Assembly (NCBI GenBank): GCA_021841725.1
Contig: JAKCEC010000023.1
Span: 1-13,113 of the forward strand
DNA: 13,113 nucleotides
Reading direction: 5' to 3'
Source: Actinomycetes bacterium
GTDB lineage: Bacteria > Actinomycetota > Acidimicrobiia > Acidimicrobiales > RAAP-2
Below are positions 1-6,233 of the stretch, in pieces. The notes under the pieces were generated by a model. The model was not told the origin of the DNA. It ran no database searches and saw only the letters and a program-made list of their open reading frames with translations. How positions within the stretch are numbered: position 1 is the stretch's first letter; each line of letters starts with the position of its first letter. Position numbers and translations under genes: made by a program.

Positions 1-1
1 C

Positions 2-217
2 CGCGGCGTGGTGCCCGGCGTGTTCATCCGCGCTCCGCGCATCGTGGACTGGGGCGAGGGGGTGAGCGTCATCGCCACGCACGATCACGGCGACGGCGCA
101 CACCCGGTCCTCGTGCGCCAAGGCGCTGCCTGGGGTTGTTCCTTTCATCCCGAACTCACCAGTGACCTCGTGGTCCACGGACTGTTCCTCGACGCGTTAC
201 AAGAAGCGTTACGATAA
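2..217 (+). CDS. pdxT: Pyridoxal 5'-phosphate synthase glutaminase subunit PdxT (C-terminal part, cut by window start)
   Basis: Only the last 71 codons are present; the reading frame is already open at base 2 and ends at a TAA. The visible protein has the PdxT C-terminal signature: FIRAPRI near the start, then VRQG, then SFHPELTSD. In this class I glutamine amidotransferase family the His and Glu of the HPE motif belong to the Cys-His-Glu triad. The nucleophile Cys would lie upstream of the window and cannot be checked. PdxT releases ammonia from glutamine and passes it to PdxS, which builds PLP from ribose 5-phosphate and glyceraldehyde 3-phosphate in the cytoplasm. pdxS would be expected just to the left. 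PdxT next to yebC and ruvC is a common actinobacterial arrangement. Oddity: the last nine sense codons include two TTA leucine codons, which are rare in GC-rich genomes. Identity is confident despite the truncation. Confidence 0.92.
   Translation, partial: RGVVPGVFIRAPRIVDWGEGVSVIATHDHGDGAHPVLVRQGAAWGCSFHPELTSDLVVHGLFLDALQEALR
210..215 (+). promoter_or_regulatory. Candidate -10 box for yebC
   Basis: TACGAT, a TAnnAT hexamer overlapping the end of pdxT, lies about 30 nt upstream of the yebC ATG. This would leave a short leader containing the AGGAGG ribosome site. No good -35 is visible at 16-18 nt spacing, and yebC could equally be transcribed from the pdx promoter, so this is tentative. Confidence 0.22.
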
Positions 218-235
218 ATACGCCCAAGTAGGGGC

Positions 236-241
236 AGGAGG
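236..241 (+). promoter_or_regulatory. Shine-Dalgarno site that fixes the yebC start
   Basis: A perfect AGGAGG lies 4 nt before the ATG at 246. It favours that ATG over an in-frame upstream start at 162, which would lie inside pdxT and add 28 residues unlike the family. Confidence 0.8.
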
Positions 242-245
242 AACG

Positions 246-995
246 ATGTCCGGCCATTCGAAGTGGGCAACCACGAAGCACCGCAAGGGTGCCAAAGACA
301 GCGCGCGCGCCAAGGTGTTCGCCAAACTCATTCGTCAGGTGGAGGTGGCGGCCCGCGAGGGCGGCGGTGACCCCAACGCGAACGCGAGCCTGCGCACGAT
401 GTTTCAAAAGGCCCGCGAGGCGTCGGTGCCGATCGACACCATTGAGCGCGCGATCAAGCGTGGCACGGGCGAGCTCGACGGCGTCCGCTACGAGGCCATC
501 TCCTACGAGGGGTACGCCCCGGGGGGCGTGGCCATCATCATCGAGACCCTGACCGACAACCGCAACCGCACGAGCGCCGAGATCAAACACCTGCTCTCCA
601 AGAACGGCGGAACCATCGCCGAACCGGGGGCGGTGTCCTGGCAGTTCGACCGCAAGGGCCTGGTCGAGGTGAAGGGCCCCCTCGACGAGGACCAGTTGCT
701 GGAGTGGGTACTCGAAGCCGGGGGCGAGAACTTCAGTGCCCAGGGCGACAACTTCGTCGTCACCACCGAACCCCACGAGGTGGGCATGGTGCGTGACGCC
801 CTCGAGAAGTTCGGACTGAGCGTCGTCAGTGCCGACCTGACCCTGGTGCCCCAGAATCTGATCCCCGTCGAGGACGAGGGTGAGGCCAAGAAAGTCCTAC
901 GCCTCATGGACGCGATCGACGACCACGACGACGTGCAGAACGTCTACGCCAACTTCGACATCTCCGACGAGATCCTGGCCAACTTCGAGGAGTAA
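246..995 (+). CDS. yebC: YebC/PmpR (TACO1) family protein
   Basis: This 249-residue protein has the usual family length. It begins MSGHSKWATTKHRKGAKD, the hallmark N-terminus of the YebC/TACO1 family. Other family blocks are KAREASVPIDTIERAIKRG (about 55-73), YEGYAPGGVAIIIETLTDNRNRT (87-109) and SKNGGTIAEPGAVSWQF (118-134). The start is chosen because of the AGGAGG at 236-241 and the conserved N-terminus. Members were first annotated as transcriptional regulators (PmpR). More recent work on bacterial YebC and mitochondrial TACO1 points to a ribosome-associated role in relieving stalls, notably at proline-rich stretches. Which role applies here cannot be read from sequence. The gene follows pdxT by 28 nt and precedes ruvC by 39 nt; yebC-ruvC linkage is widespread in bacteria. 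No key block is missing. Confidence 0.95.
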   Translation: MSGHSKWATTKHRKGAKDSARAKVFAKLIRQVEVAAREGGGDPNANASLRTMFQKAREASVPIDTIERAIKRGTGELDGVRYEAISYEGYAPGGVAIIIETLTDNRNRTSAEIKHLLSKNGGTIAEPGAVSWQFDRKGLVEVKGPLDEDQLLEWVLEAGGENFSAQGDNFVVTTEPHEVGMVRDALEKFGLSVVSADLTLVPQNLIPVEDEGEAKKVLRLMDAIDDHDDVQNVYANFDISDEILANFEE

Positions 996-1021
996 TCCTC
1001 GTCGCCGCGGTTACGGCGCGT

Positions 1022-1027
1022 TACAAT
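1022..1027 (+). promoter_or_regulatory. Candidate -10 box for ruvC (leaderless)
   Basis: TACAAT lies in the 39-nt yebC-ruvC gap with exactly 7 nt between it and the ruvC ATG at 1035. A transcript starting 7-8 nt after the box would begin at or next to the A of the ATG. No Shine-Dalgarno sequence precedes ruvC, which agrees with a leaderless mRNA. No strong -35 is visible. Confidence 0.45.
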
Positions 1028-1034
1028 CGAACAC

Positions 1035-1541
1035 ATGTTCGTACTCGGTATCGACCCCGGATTGACGCGGTGTGGCTTCGGACTGATCGAGGGGTCTTTT
1101 CAAGGTACCGAATCCTTTCGGGCGGTGAGTGCCGGAGTCCTGGAGACGGACGCGCACCTCGCGGTCGAGATGCGCCTGTCCCAGTTGCACCGTGACTTGA
1201 CGGCCCTGATGGAGGAGACGCGTCCGGACGCGGTGGTCGTGGAGCGAGTCTTCTTCCAGCGCAACGCCCGCACGGCGATACCGGTGGCGCAAGCCAGCGG
1301 CATCGCGATCGGGGTAGCGGGGGCGCGGGGGGCGCGGCTGCGTCAATTCACGGCCCAGCAGGTCAAGATGGCCGTCACCGGCTACGGTGCGGCCTCCAAG
1401 GCGCAAGTGCAATCGATGGTGGCGCAGCTCTGCGGGTTGCGCCAGATCCCCGAACCGGCGGACGCGGCGGACGCGCTCGGCCTCGCGATCACGTACTTCG
1501 TGACCGAACGCGTCGAACAACGACTGGTGGCGACGCCATGA
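1035..1541 (+). CDS. ruvC: Crossover junction endodeoxyribonuclease RuvC
   Basis: RuvC is the dimeric, metal-dependent Holliday junction resolvase that makes paired nicks after RuvAB branch migration. The 168-residue protein is of normal size and has the RNase H-like fold signature MFVLGIDPGLTRCGFG. The four acidic catalytic positions of the family are all present: Asp7 in GIDPG, Glu70 in VVVERVFFQ, and Asp143 and Asp146 in ADAADALGLAI. The basic and aromatic stretch FFQRN after Glu70 is also typical. The gene has no obvious ribosome site, but a TACAAT box lies 7 nt upstream of the ATG. Its stop overlaps the ruvA start by 4 nt (ATGA), so ruvC and ruvA are probably translationally coupled. It appears fully functional. 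Confidence 0.96.
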   Translation: MFVLGIDPGLTRCGFGLIEGSFQGTESFRAVSAGVLETDAHLAVEMRLSQLHRDLTALMEETRPDAVVVERVFFQRNARTAIPVAQASGIAIGVAGARGARLRQFTAQQVKMAVTGYGAASKAQVQSMVAQLCGLRQIPEPADAADALGLAITYFVTERVEQRLVATP

Positions 1542-2107
1542 TCGGCTGGCTCCGGGGTCGGGTGATGCTCTCGCCCCCCGACGGACCCGCACTGATCGAC
1601 GTCAACGGGGTGGGCTACGAGGTCCAGCTCGCCACCGCCAGTGACCTCGCGCTCGGGGACGAGGTCGAACTCTTCATCCACACCCAGGTCCGCGCCGACG
1701 CCATCGTCCTCTTCGGGTTCGTCTCACCAGCGGACCGCGAACTCTTCACCACGTTGTTGGTGACACCCCACGTGGGCCCCGCGACGGCCCTGGCGGCCCT
1801 GCGCACCATGTCGACGCCGCAATTGCGCGACGCCATCGAGAGCGGCGACGTCAAGCGCATCTCGCAGATCCCCGGGGTCGGCACCAAGACGGCCAGTCGC
1901 ATCGTGCTCGAACTCAAGGGCAAGCTCGTCGACGCGCCCGCGCCCGACGTGGCGAGCGCGCGCGGGCGCCCGAGCGACGTCGAAGAGGCGCTGCGTTCCC
2001 TGGGCTACGCGGTCACGGAGATCCGCGAGGCACTCGACGGCGTCGAACTTCCCGACGGTGATTCGGCGGCGCTGCGAACGGCGCTGCAATTGCTGGGTCG
2101 ACGATGA
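1538..2107 (+). CDS. ruvA: Holliday junction branch migration protein RuvA
   Basis: RuvA tetramers bind the four-way junction and load the RuvB motors. The 189-residue product shows the three expected parts. An N-terminal OB domain (about 1-62) begins MIGWLRGRV and contains the family motif DVNGVGYEV. A central region carries two helix-hairpin-helix elements (about 71-88 and 106-125, the second with IPGVGTKTASRIVLEL). A C-terminal RuvB-contacting domain (about 145-189) contains VEEALRSLGY. Two departures from well-studied relatives are visible. The acidic-pin pair (Glu55-Asp56 in E. coli) reads Ala53-Asp54, and the first hairpin reads HVGPA where GVGPK is usual. The start overlaps ruvC and the end overlaps ruvB, each by ATGA. 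The complete operon context leaves little doubt about function. Confidence 0.94.
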   Translation: MIGWLRGRVMLSPPDGPALIDVNGVGYEVQLATASDLALGDEVELFIHTQVRADAIVLFGFVSPADRELFTTLLVTPHVGPATALAALRTMSTPQLRDAIESGDVKRISQIPGVGTKTASRIVLELKGKLVDAPAPDVASARGRPSDVEEALRSLGYAVTEIREALDGVELPDGDSAALRTALQLLGRR

Positions 2108-3153
2108 CCCGACGTGACGCCGACGTGACGTCCCTGATCAGTGCCACTGACCACGTCGTGACGCCCTTCGCCGGCGAAGGGGATCGCTCCGCCGACGTCA
2201 CCCTGCGGCCGTCCTCCCTGGGGGAGTTCGTGGGTCAGCGGGAGTTGGTGGGACACCTCGCCATCGTGCTGGGGTCTGCGCGCACGCGAGGACAGAGTTC
2301 GGACCACCTCCTCTTCGCGGGGCCGCCGGGCCTGGGCAAGACGTCCCTCGCGAGCATCGTCGCCCACGAGATGGGGGCGAACCTGCGCGTCACCTCGGGA
2401 CCGGTGCTGGCGCGACCGGGAGACCTGGTGGCCCTGCTGACGGACCTGCACGACGGCGAGGTCCTCTTCATCGACGAGATCCACCGCCTCCCGCGCACGG
2501 TGGAGGAGGTCCTGTACCCCGCGATGGAGGACCGGCGTCTGGACGTCATGATCGGCCGGGGTCCCTCGGCGCGTTCGATCCGACTCGACTTGCCCACGTT
2601 CACGTTGGTGGGTGCCACCACCCGTACGGGACTGGTCGCCGCCCCCCTGCGCGACCGATTCGGCTTCGTGGGTCAACTCGATCTCTACGAACGCGACGAG
2701 CTTCGCCTCATCGTGGCGCGATCGGCGGGCCTGCTCGGGGTCCGCCTCCTCGACGATGCCGCGGGAGTGATCGCGCGGCGTTCACGGGGCACCCCGCGCA
2801 TCGCGAACCGTCTCTTGCGGCGAGTGCGCGACGTCGCCTCGGTGCGCGCGGCGGCCACCGTCGACGAGGAACTCGCGGCCGACGCCTTGACTCTGTTCGG
2901 GGTCGACGACTACGGCCTCGACAAGATTGACCGACGGATCCTCGGCCTGCTGTGTCAACAATTCGCCCAGTCGCCGGTGGGCCTCACCACGCTCGCGCAC
3001 GCCAGCGGCGAGGAACCGACGACGATCGAGGACGCCTACGAACCGTACCTGTTGCGCGAGGGTTTCCTGATCCGCACCCCCCGCGGTCGCGTGGCCACCG
3101 AAAAGGCCTACGCGCACCTGCGCGTCGCGCGACCCGGCGGGGGATTGATCTAG
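2104..3153 (+). CDS. ruvB: Holliday junction branch migration helicase RuvB
   Basis: RuvB is the hexameric AAA+ motor that pulls DNA through the RuvA-bound junction. The 349-residue protein contains the entry motif RPSSLGEFVGQ (35-45), Walker A GPPGLGKTS (73-81), Walker B LFIDEIHRLP (121-130), sensor 1 GATTRTG (170-176) and the RDRFG arginine-finger region (183-187). The RuvB-type lid with GTPRIANRLLRRVRD follows. The C-terminal winged helix runs from about residue 275, with GLTTLAHASGEEPTTIEDAYEP split over helix and wing, and ends in the usual FLIRTPRGR stretch. The N-terminal extension before the AAA+ core is about 30 residues, as in other actinobacterial RuvB. It starts within the ruvA stop (ATGA overlap) and closes the ruvCAB set. 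Confidence 0.97.
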   Translation: MTRRDADVTSLISATDHVVTPFAGEGDRSADVTLRPSSLGEFVGQRELVGHLAIVLGSARTRGQSSDHLLFAGPPGLGKTSLASIVAHEMGANLRVTSGPVLARPGDLVALLTDLHDGEVLFIDEIHRLPRTVEEVLYPAMEDRRLDVMIGRGPSARSIRLDLPTFTLVGATTRTGLVAAPLRDRFGFVGQLDLYERDELRLIVARSAGLLGVRLLDDAAGVIARRSRGTPRIANRLLRRVRDVASVRAAATVDEELAADALTLFGVDDYGLDKIDRRILGLLCQQFAQSPVGLTTLAHASGEEPTTIEDAYEPYLLREGFLIRTPRGRVATEKAYAHLRVARPGGGLI

Positions 3154-3172
3154 CGCGGGTCCGTCGAGCGAC

Positions 3173-3178
3173 TAGGGT
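3173..3178 (+). promoter_or_regulatory. Candidate -10 box for yajC-secD-secF
   Basis: TAGGGT lies in the 55-nt ruvB-yajC gap, about 30 nt before the yajC ATG. It would give a short leader carrying the GGAGG at 3196-3200. A TTGATC resembling a -35 ends 22 nt upstream, too far for normal spacing, so the promoter is plausible but unproven. Confidence 0.3.
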
Positions 3179-3195
3179 TTCTTTGGTCTATTGAC

Positions 3196-3200
3196 GGAGG
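3196..3200 (+). promoter_or_regulatory. Shine-Dalgarno site that fixes the yajC start
   Basis: GGAGG lies 8 nt before the ATG at 3209. An in-frame TTG at 3191 would have to start upstream of this site and is therefore disfavoured. Confidence 0.75.
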
Positions 3201-3208
3201 ATATTTCC

Positions 3209-3556
3209 ATGTTGTTCGCTGCATCCAAGAGCTCGGGCAGTCCGCTCATCATCATCATCTACGTGATTGTCTTCGGTGGTCTCTACTTCTTCTACCTCCG
3301 TCCGCGTAGTCGCAAGCAGAAGGCGGCGCGCCAGCAGGGCCGTCAGGTGGAGATCGGCGAGCAGGCGCGCACCATCGGCGGGATGATCGGAACGGTCGTT
3401 CGCCGCGACGAGAACTCCGTGACCCTGCGCACCGAGAGCGGCGTGGAGATCGAGTTCATCCCATCGGCCATCGCGGGAAAGCACGTCGTCGCGTCCAGCG
3501 AGCCCGCGGGTGAGCCGGAGCACGACGAGCACACGACCGAGGGTGATGACAAGTAA
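3209..3556 (+). CDS. yajC: Sec translocase accessory subunit YajC
   Basis: This 115-residue protein has one N-terminal membrane segment (about 11-28, IIIIYVIVFGGLYFFYLRPR). A basic stretch follows at once (RSRKQKAARQQ), giving an N-out, C-in topology, and then a small cytoplasmic domain. The domain carries the YajC signature: IGEQARTIGGMIGTVV and, further on, VTLRTESGVEIEFIPSAIA. YajC associates with SecDF and SecYEG; its own role in export is accessory and often dispensable. The tail is acidic and probably disordered (SEPAGEPEHDEHTTEGDDK). The start at 3209 is supported by GGAGG 8 nt upstream. The TAA stop shares its last A with the secD ATG. Length, topology and the yajC-secD-secF order make the call firm. 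Confidence 0.94.
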   Translation: MLFAASKSSGSPLIIIIYVIVFGGLYFFYLRPRSRKQKAARQQGRQVEIGEQARTIGGMIGTVVRRDENSVTLRTESGVEIEFIPSAIAGKHVVASSEPAGEPEHDEHTTEGDDK

Positions 3557-5082
3557 TGGCGGCGCCGGCAGTATCGCGTAAGTCACTGATCGTCAGTCTC
3601 ATCTTGACATTGGTGATTGGATTCGGTTCACTCGTGACCACCCTGTCGCTCGGCTGGGGACCCAAACTGGGCTTGGACCTGGCGGGCGGCCTCTCGGTCG
3701 TCTACAAACCCACGACGCCCGCCACGCAGGCACAATTGAACGAAGTCGTGACCATCCTCAACAGTCGCATCAACGGATTGGGCGTCTCGGGCGCTCAGGT
3801 GAACGTCCAGGGCAAGAACGTCGTGGTGAGCGCCCCGGGCGTGAAGGACGCCCAGAACATCCTGCACGAGATCGGCCAGACCGCGCAGTTGTTCTTCCGT
3901 ACCGTCCTGTGCCAGGTGGCGCCGGCCGCCAAGACCGCCCGACCCATCGGCAACCACACGATGCCCTCGTGCGGACCGGCCTACGCGCTGACCGCCGCCA
4001 ATCTCGCCGTGACGCCGAACAACTCGGTCAACGGGTACAGCTACAACTCGACCATCGGAGTCGATCCGTCGTTCGCGAACATCGCCACCACCAGCCCGGC
4101 CGACGACGTGGCCTCCAAGCCGGTCATTCTGCCCCAGTTGGGCGCGCCCCGCACCGACCGCTGGCTCCTCAGTCCCGCGGAGTTGACCGGCCAGGCCATC
4201 GGCAAGGCCTTCGCGACCCAGGACACCATTGGTCAATGGGTCGTGAGCTATACGCTGACCGGCGCGGGAAGTCCGGCGTGGGACGCCGTCGCCAAGGCCA
4301 ACTTCCACCAGGAGGTCGCCATCGAACTCGACGGCGTCATCCAATCGGCGCCCTTGATCTTGCCGGCGTCGACCACCTTCACCAGTTTCGGGGGACAGGG
4401 TCAGATCTCGGGGAACTTCACCCAGGCGTCGGCCCAGAACCTCGCCATCGCCATGGAGTTCGGCGCACTCCCGGTTCGCCTGCAGCCCCTCACCACCCAG
4501 ACGGTATCGCCGACCCTGGGCCACAGCGCGCTGGTCGCGGGACTGGGCGCCGGTCTGGCGGGCCTCGCGCTCGTGTTGATCTACGTCATCTTGTACTACC
4601 GCGCCCTCGGACTGGTCATCCTGCTCGGACTGGGCGTGACCGCCGCCCTACTGTGGGCCATCATCTCGGCCCTCGGTCATACGGCCTTCGCCCCCACGTT
4701 CTCGCTGGCCGGGGTCACCGGCCTGATTGTGTCCATTGGTATCACCGTCGACAGTTACATCGTGTACTTCGAACGATTAAAGGACGAGGCGCGCTCCGGG
4801 CGCACGGTGCGCACGTCGGTCGACCGTGGCTTCAAGTCGGCCTGGCGCACCGTCTTGGCCGCCGACACGGTGAGCCTCCTCGCGGCCGTCTTGTTGTACC
4901 TCATCGCCGTCGGCGACGTACGAGGGTTCGCCTTCTTCCTCGGACTCTCGACGCTGATGGACATCTTGATCACGTGGTACTTCACCCGTCCCCTGGTGAT
5001 CCTGCTGGGCCGACGCGATAACCAGGGCACGTCAAAGTTGTCGATGGCCGCGGGGATGAACGCCGGAGGAAACCATGAGTGA
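3556..5082 (+). CDS. secD: Protein translocase subunit SecD
   Basis: SecD works with SecF as a proton-driven membrane pump that pulls exported proteins across after SecA-driven translocation. The 508-residue protein has TM1 at about 11-31, a large extracytoplasmic domain (about 35-320) and five further membrane segments between about 325 and 485, the RND-like 1+5 layout. Family motifs are GLDLAGG (39-45), ISGNF (284-288), and the TM4 block with Asp399 followed by YFERLKDE, where the conserved Asp is implicated in proton transfer. Actinobacterial relatives also have Ala or Glu where E. coli has Arg in GLDLRGG. Two cysteines, 119 and 139, lie in the external domain and could form a disulfide. 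It overlaps yajC by 1 nt and secF by 8 nt, so co-translation is likely. Confidence 0.96.
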   Translation: MAAPAVSRKSLIVSLILTLVIGFGSLVTTLSLGWGPKLGLDLAGGLSVVYKPTTPATQAQLNEVVTILNSRINGLGVSGAQVNVQGKNVVVSAPGVKDAQNILHEIGQTAQLFFRTVLCQVAPAAKTARPIGNHTMPSCGPAYALTAANLAVTPNNSVNGYSYNSTIGVDPSFANIATTSPADDVASKPVILPQLGAPRTDRWLLSPAELTGQAIGKAFATQDTIGQWVVSYTLTGAGSPAWDAVAKANFHQEVAIELDGVIQSAPLILPASTTFTSFGGQGQISGNFTQASAQNLAIAMEFGALPVRLQPLTTQTVSPTLGHSALVAGLGAGLAGLALVLIYVILYYRALGLVILLGLGVTAALLWAIISALGHTAFAPTFSLAGVTGLIVSIGITVDSYIVYFERLKDEARSGRTVRTSVDRGFKSAWRTVLAADTVSLLAAVLLYLIAVGDVRGFAFFLGLSTLMDILITWYFTRPLVILLGRRDNQGTSKLSMAAGMNAGGNHE

Positions 5083-6217
5083 CGTGAAATTGAACGACGC
5101 GCCCGGGACGCTGGCGACGCCCGGACGCTTCGGCCGGCTCTACCAGGGCCTCACCACCATCGACTTCGTGGGGCGCAAGAGGATCTGGTTCATCGCCTCG
5201 CTCGTCGTGATCTTGGTGGGACTGGGCTCCCTCAGCGTGCGCGGCTTCAACCTGGGCATCGACTTTAAGGGGGGGAGTTCCTGGGAAGTCCTCGCGCCGC
5301 ACTCGTCGGTCTCCTCCATGACGGCCGCCGTGACCAAGGCGGGCCTGTCCAATCCCACCGTCGAGAAGTTGGGCTCCCAGACCTACCAGGTGACCGCGGA
5401 CCTTAACAACGACTCCACCGCGGTCCAGGCGCAGATCACCGGCGCGGTCACCACCGCGATGGCCCGCGAGGCGGGCAAGTCGGCGAATCAGGTGTCGACC
5501 TCCAACGTCGGACCCACCTGGGGTGGGCAGATCACGAATCGAGCCCTCGAGGCGTTGATCATCTTCTTCCTGGCCGTCGTGCTCTACATCTCGATCCGTT
5601 TCGAACCCAAGATGGCCCTCGCCGCCTTCATCGCCATGATCCACGACCTCCTGGTCACGGTGGGGGTGTACTCGCTCTTCGGATTCCAGATCACCCCCGA
5701 CACGGTCATCGCGCTGTTGACGATTCTGGGGTACTCGCTCTACGACACGGTGGTGGTCTTTGACCGCGTGCGCGACAACGCGAGCAGCGCGAACGCGATC
5801 TTGAAGAGCGGCACCATGACCTACGGCGACATGGTGAATCTCTCGATGAACCAGACGCTGGCGCGTTCGATCAACACCTCGCTCGTCGCGATCTTGCCGG
5901 TACTGGCCGTTTTGGTGGTGGGGGCCTACATCCTGGGCGCCACGACGTTGCAGAACTACGGCCTCGCGCTCTTCGTGGGACTGATGAGTGGGGCCTATTC
6001 GTCGATATTCATCGCGAGTCCGCTCCTGGCCTGGATGAAGGAGCGCGAACCGCGCTACCGCGAGTTGGCCGCCCGCGTCGCTCGCAGCGAGCACGTGACC
6101 CTGTCACCGCGCGCGGCCGCGATGCTGGGCAGCGATCCGACCCAGCGCACGGGCGCGGGCACGCGCCGCCCGATGTCCACCGTCACGCCCCGGGCTCGCA
6201 AACCGAAGCGCCGTTGA
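5075..6217 (+). CDS. secF: Protein translocase subunit SecF
   Basis: SecF is the partner of SecD in the SecDF export pump. The 380-residue protein has a first membrane segment at about 38-54, the SecF signature GIDFKGGSSWEV (61-72), an external domain to about residue 155, and five membrane segments from about 156 to 320. The TM4 block GYSLYDTVVVFDRVRDN (219-235) carries the conserved Asp224 thought to take part in proton coupling. The final 60 residues are cytoplasmic, strongly basic and low in complexity (ending TPRARKPKRR), as is common in actinobacterial SecF. The start lies 8 nt inside secD, preceded by GGAGG about 6 nt upstream within secD. It ends the Sec block; a short gap with a candidate promoter follows. 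Confidence 0.96.
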   Translation: MSDVKLNDAPGTLATPGRFGRLYQGLTTIDFVGRKRIWFIASLVVILVGLGSLSVRGFNLGIDFKGGSSWEVLAPHSSVSSMTAAVTKAGLSNPTVEKLGSQTYQVTADLNNDSTAVQAQITGAVTTAMAREAGKSANQVSTSNVGPTWGGQITNRALEALIIFFLAVVLYISIRFEPKMALAAFIAMIHDLLVTVGVYSLFGFQITPDTVIALLTILGYSLYDTVVVFDRVRDNASSANAILKSGTMTYGDMVNLSMNQTLARSINTSLVAILPVLAVLVVGAYILGATTLQNYGLALFVGLMSGAYSSIFIASPLLAWMKEREPRYRELAARVARSEHVTLSPRAAAMLGSDPTQRTGAGTRRPMSTVTPRARKPKRR

Positions 6218-6221
6218 CCCC

Positions 6222-6227
6222 TAGGCT
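6222..6227 (+). promoter_or_regulatory. Candidate -10 box for rel (leaderless)
   Basis: TAGGCT lies in the secF-rel gap with 6 nt between it and the ATG at 6234, matching the box-to-start spacing seen before ruvC and alaS. The TTGACC just upstream (6214-6219) contains the secF stop and is too close to act as its -35. Confidence 0.4.
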
Positions 6228-6233
6228 GAAGTG

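Noticed and set aside
194..212. Direct repeat GCGTTAC at 194-200 and 206-212, with a third copy at 1018-1024
   Set aside because: The first two encode Ala-Leu twice (with TTA codons) at the end of pdxT. The third overlaps the ruvC -10 box. Three 7-mers without regular spacing do not support an operator.
162..245. N-terminal extension of yebC from an upstream start at 162
   Set aside because: It overlaps pdxT, adds residues unlike the family, and the AGGAGG at 236-241 with MSGHSKW points to 246.
3131..3161. Inverted repeat GACCCG / CGGGTC at the end of ruvB as a possible terminator
   Set aside because: Only a 6-bp stem with a loop of about 19 nt and no T tract; expected by chance in GC-rich DNA.
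3909..5021. 370-codon + strand frame inside secD and 400-codon + strand frame inside aspS (10229-11431)
   Set aside because: Alternative frames of conserved genes, extremely Arg/Pro/Gly-rich, as expected when third positions are G or C; no family features.
4982..6094. 370-codon open frame on the - strand opposite secF
   Set aside because: Shadow of secF; rich in His, Arg, Asp and Gly with no domain or membrane pattern.
6214..6219. TTGACC as a -35 element for rel
   Set aside because: It contains the secF stop and lies only 2 nt from the TAGGCT box, far short of the 16-18 nt spacer needed.
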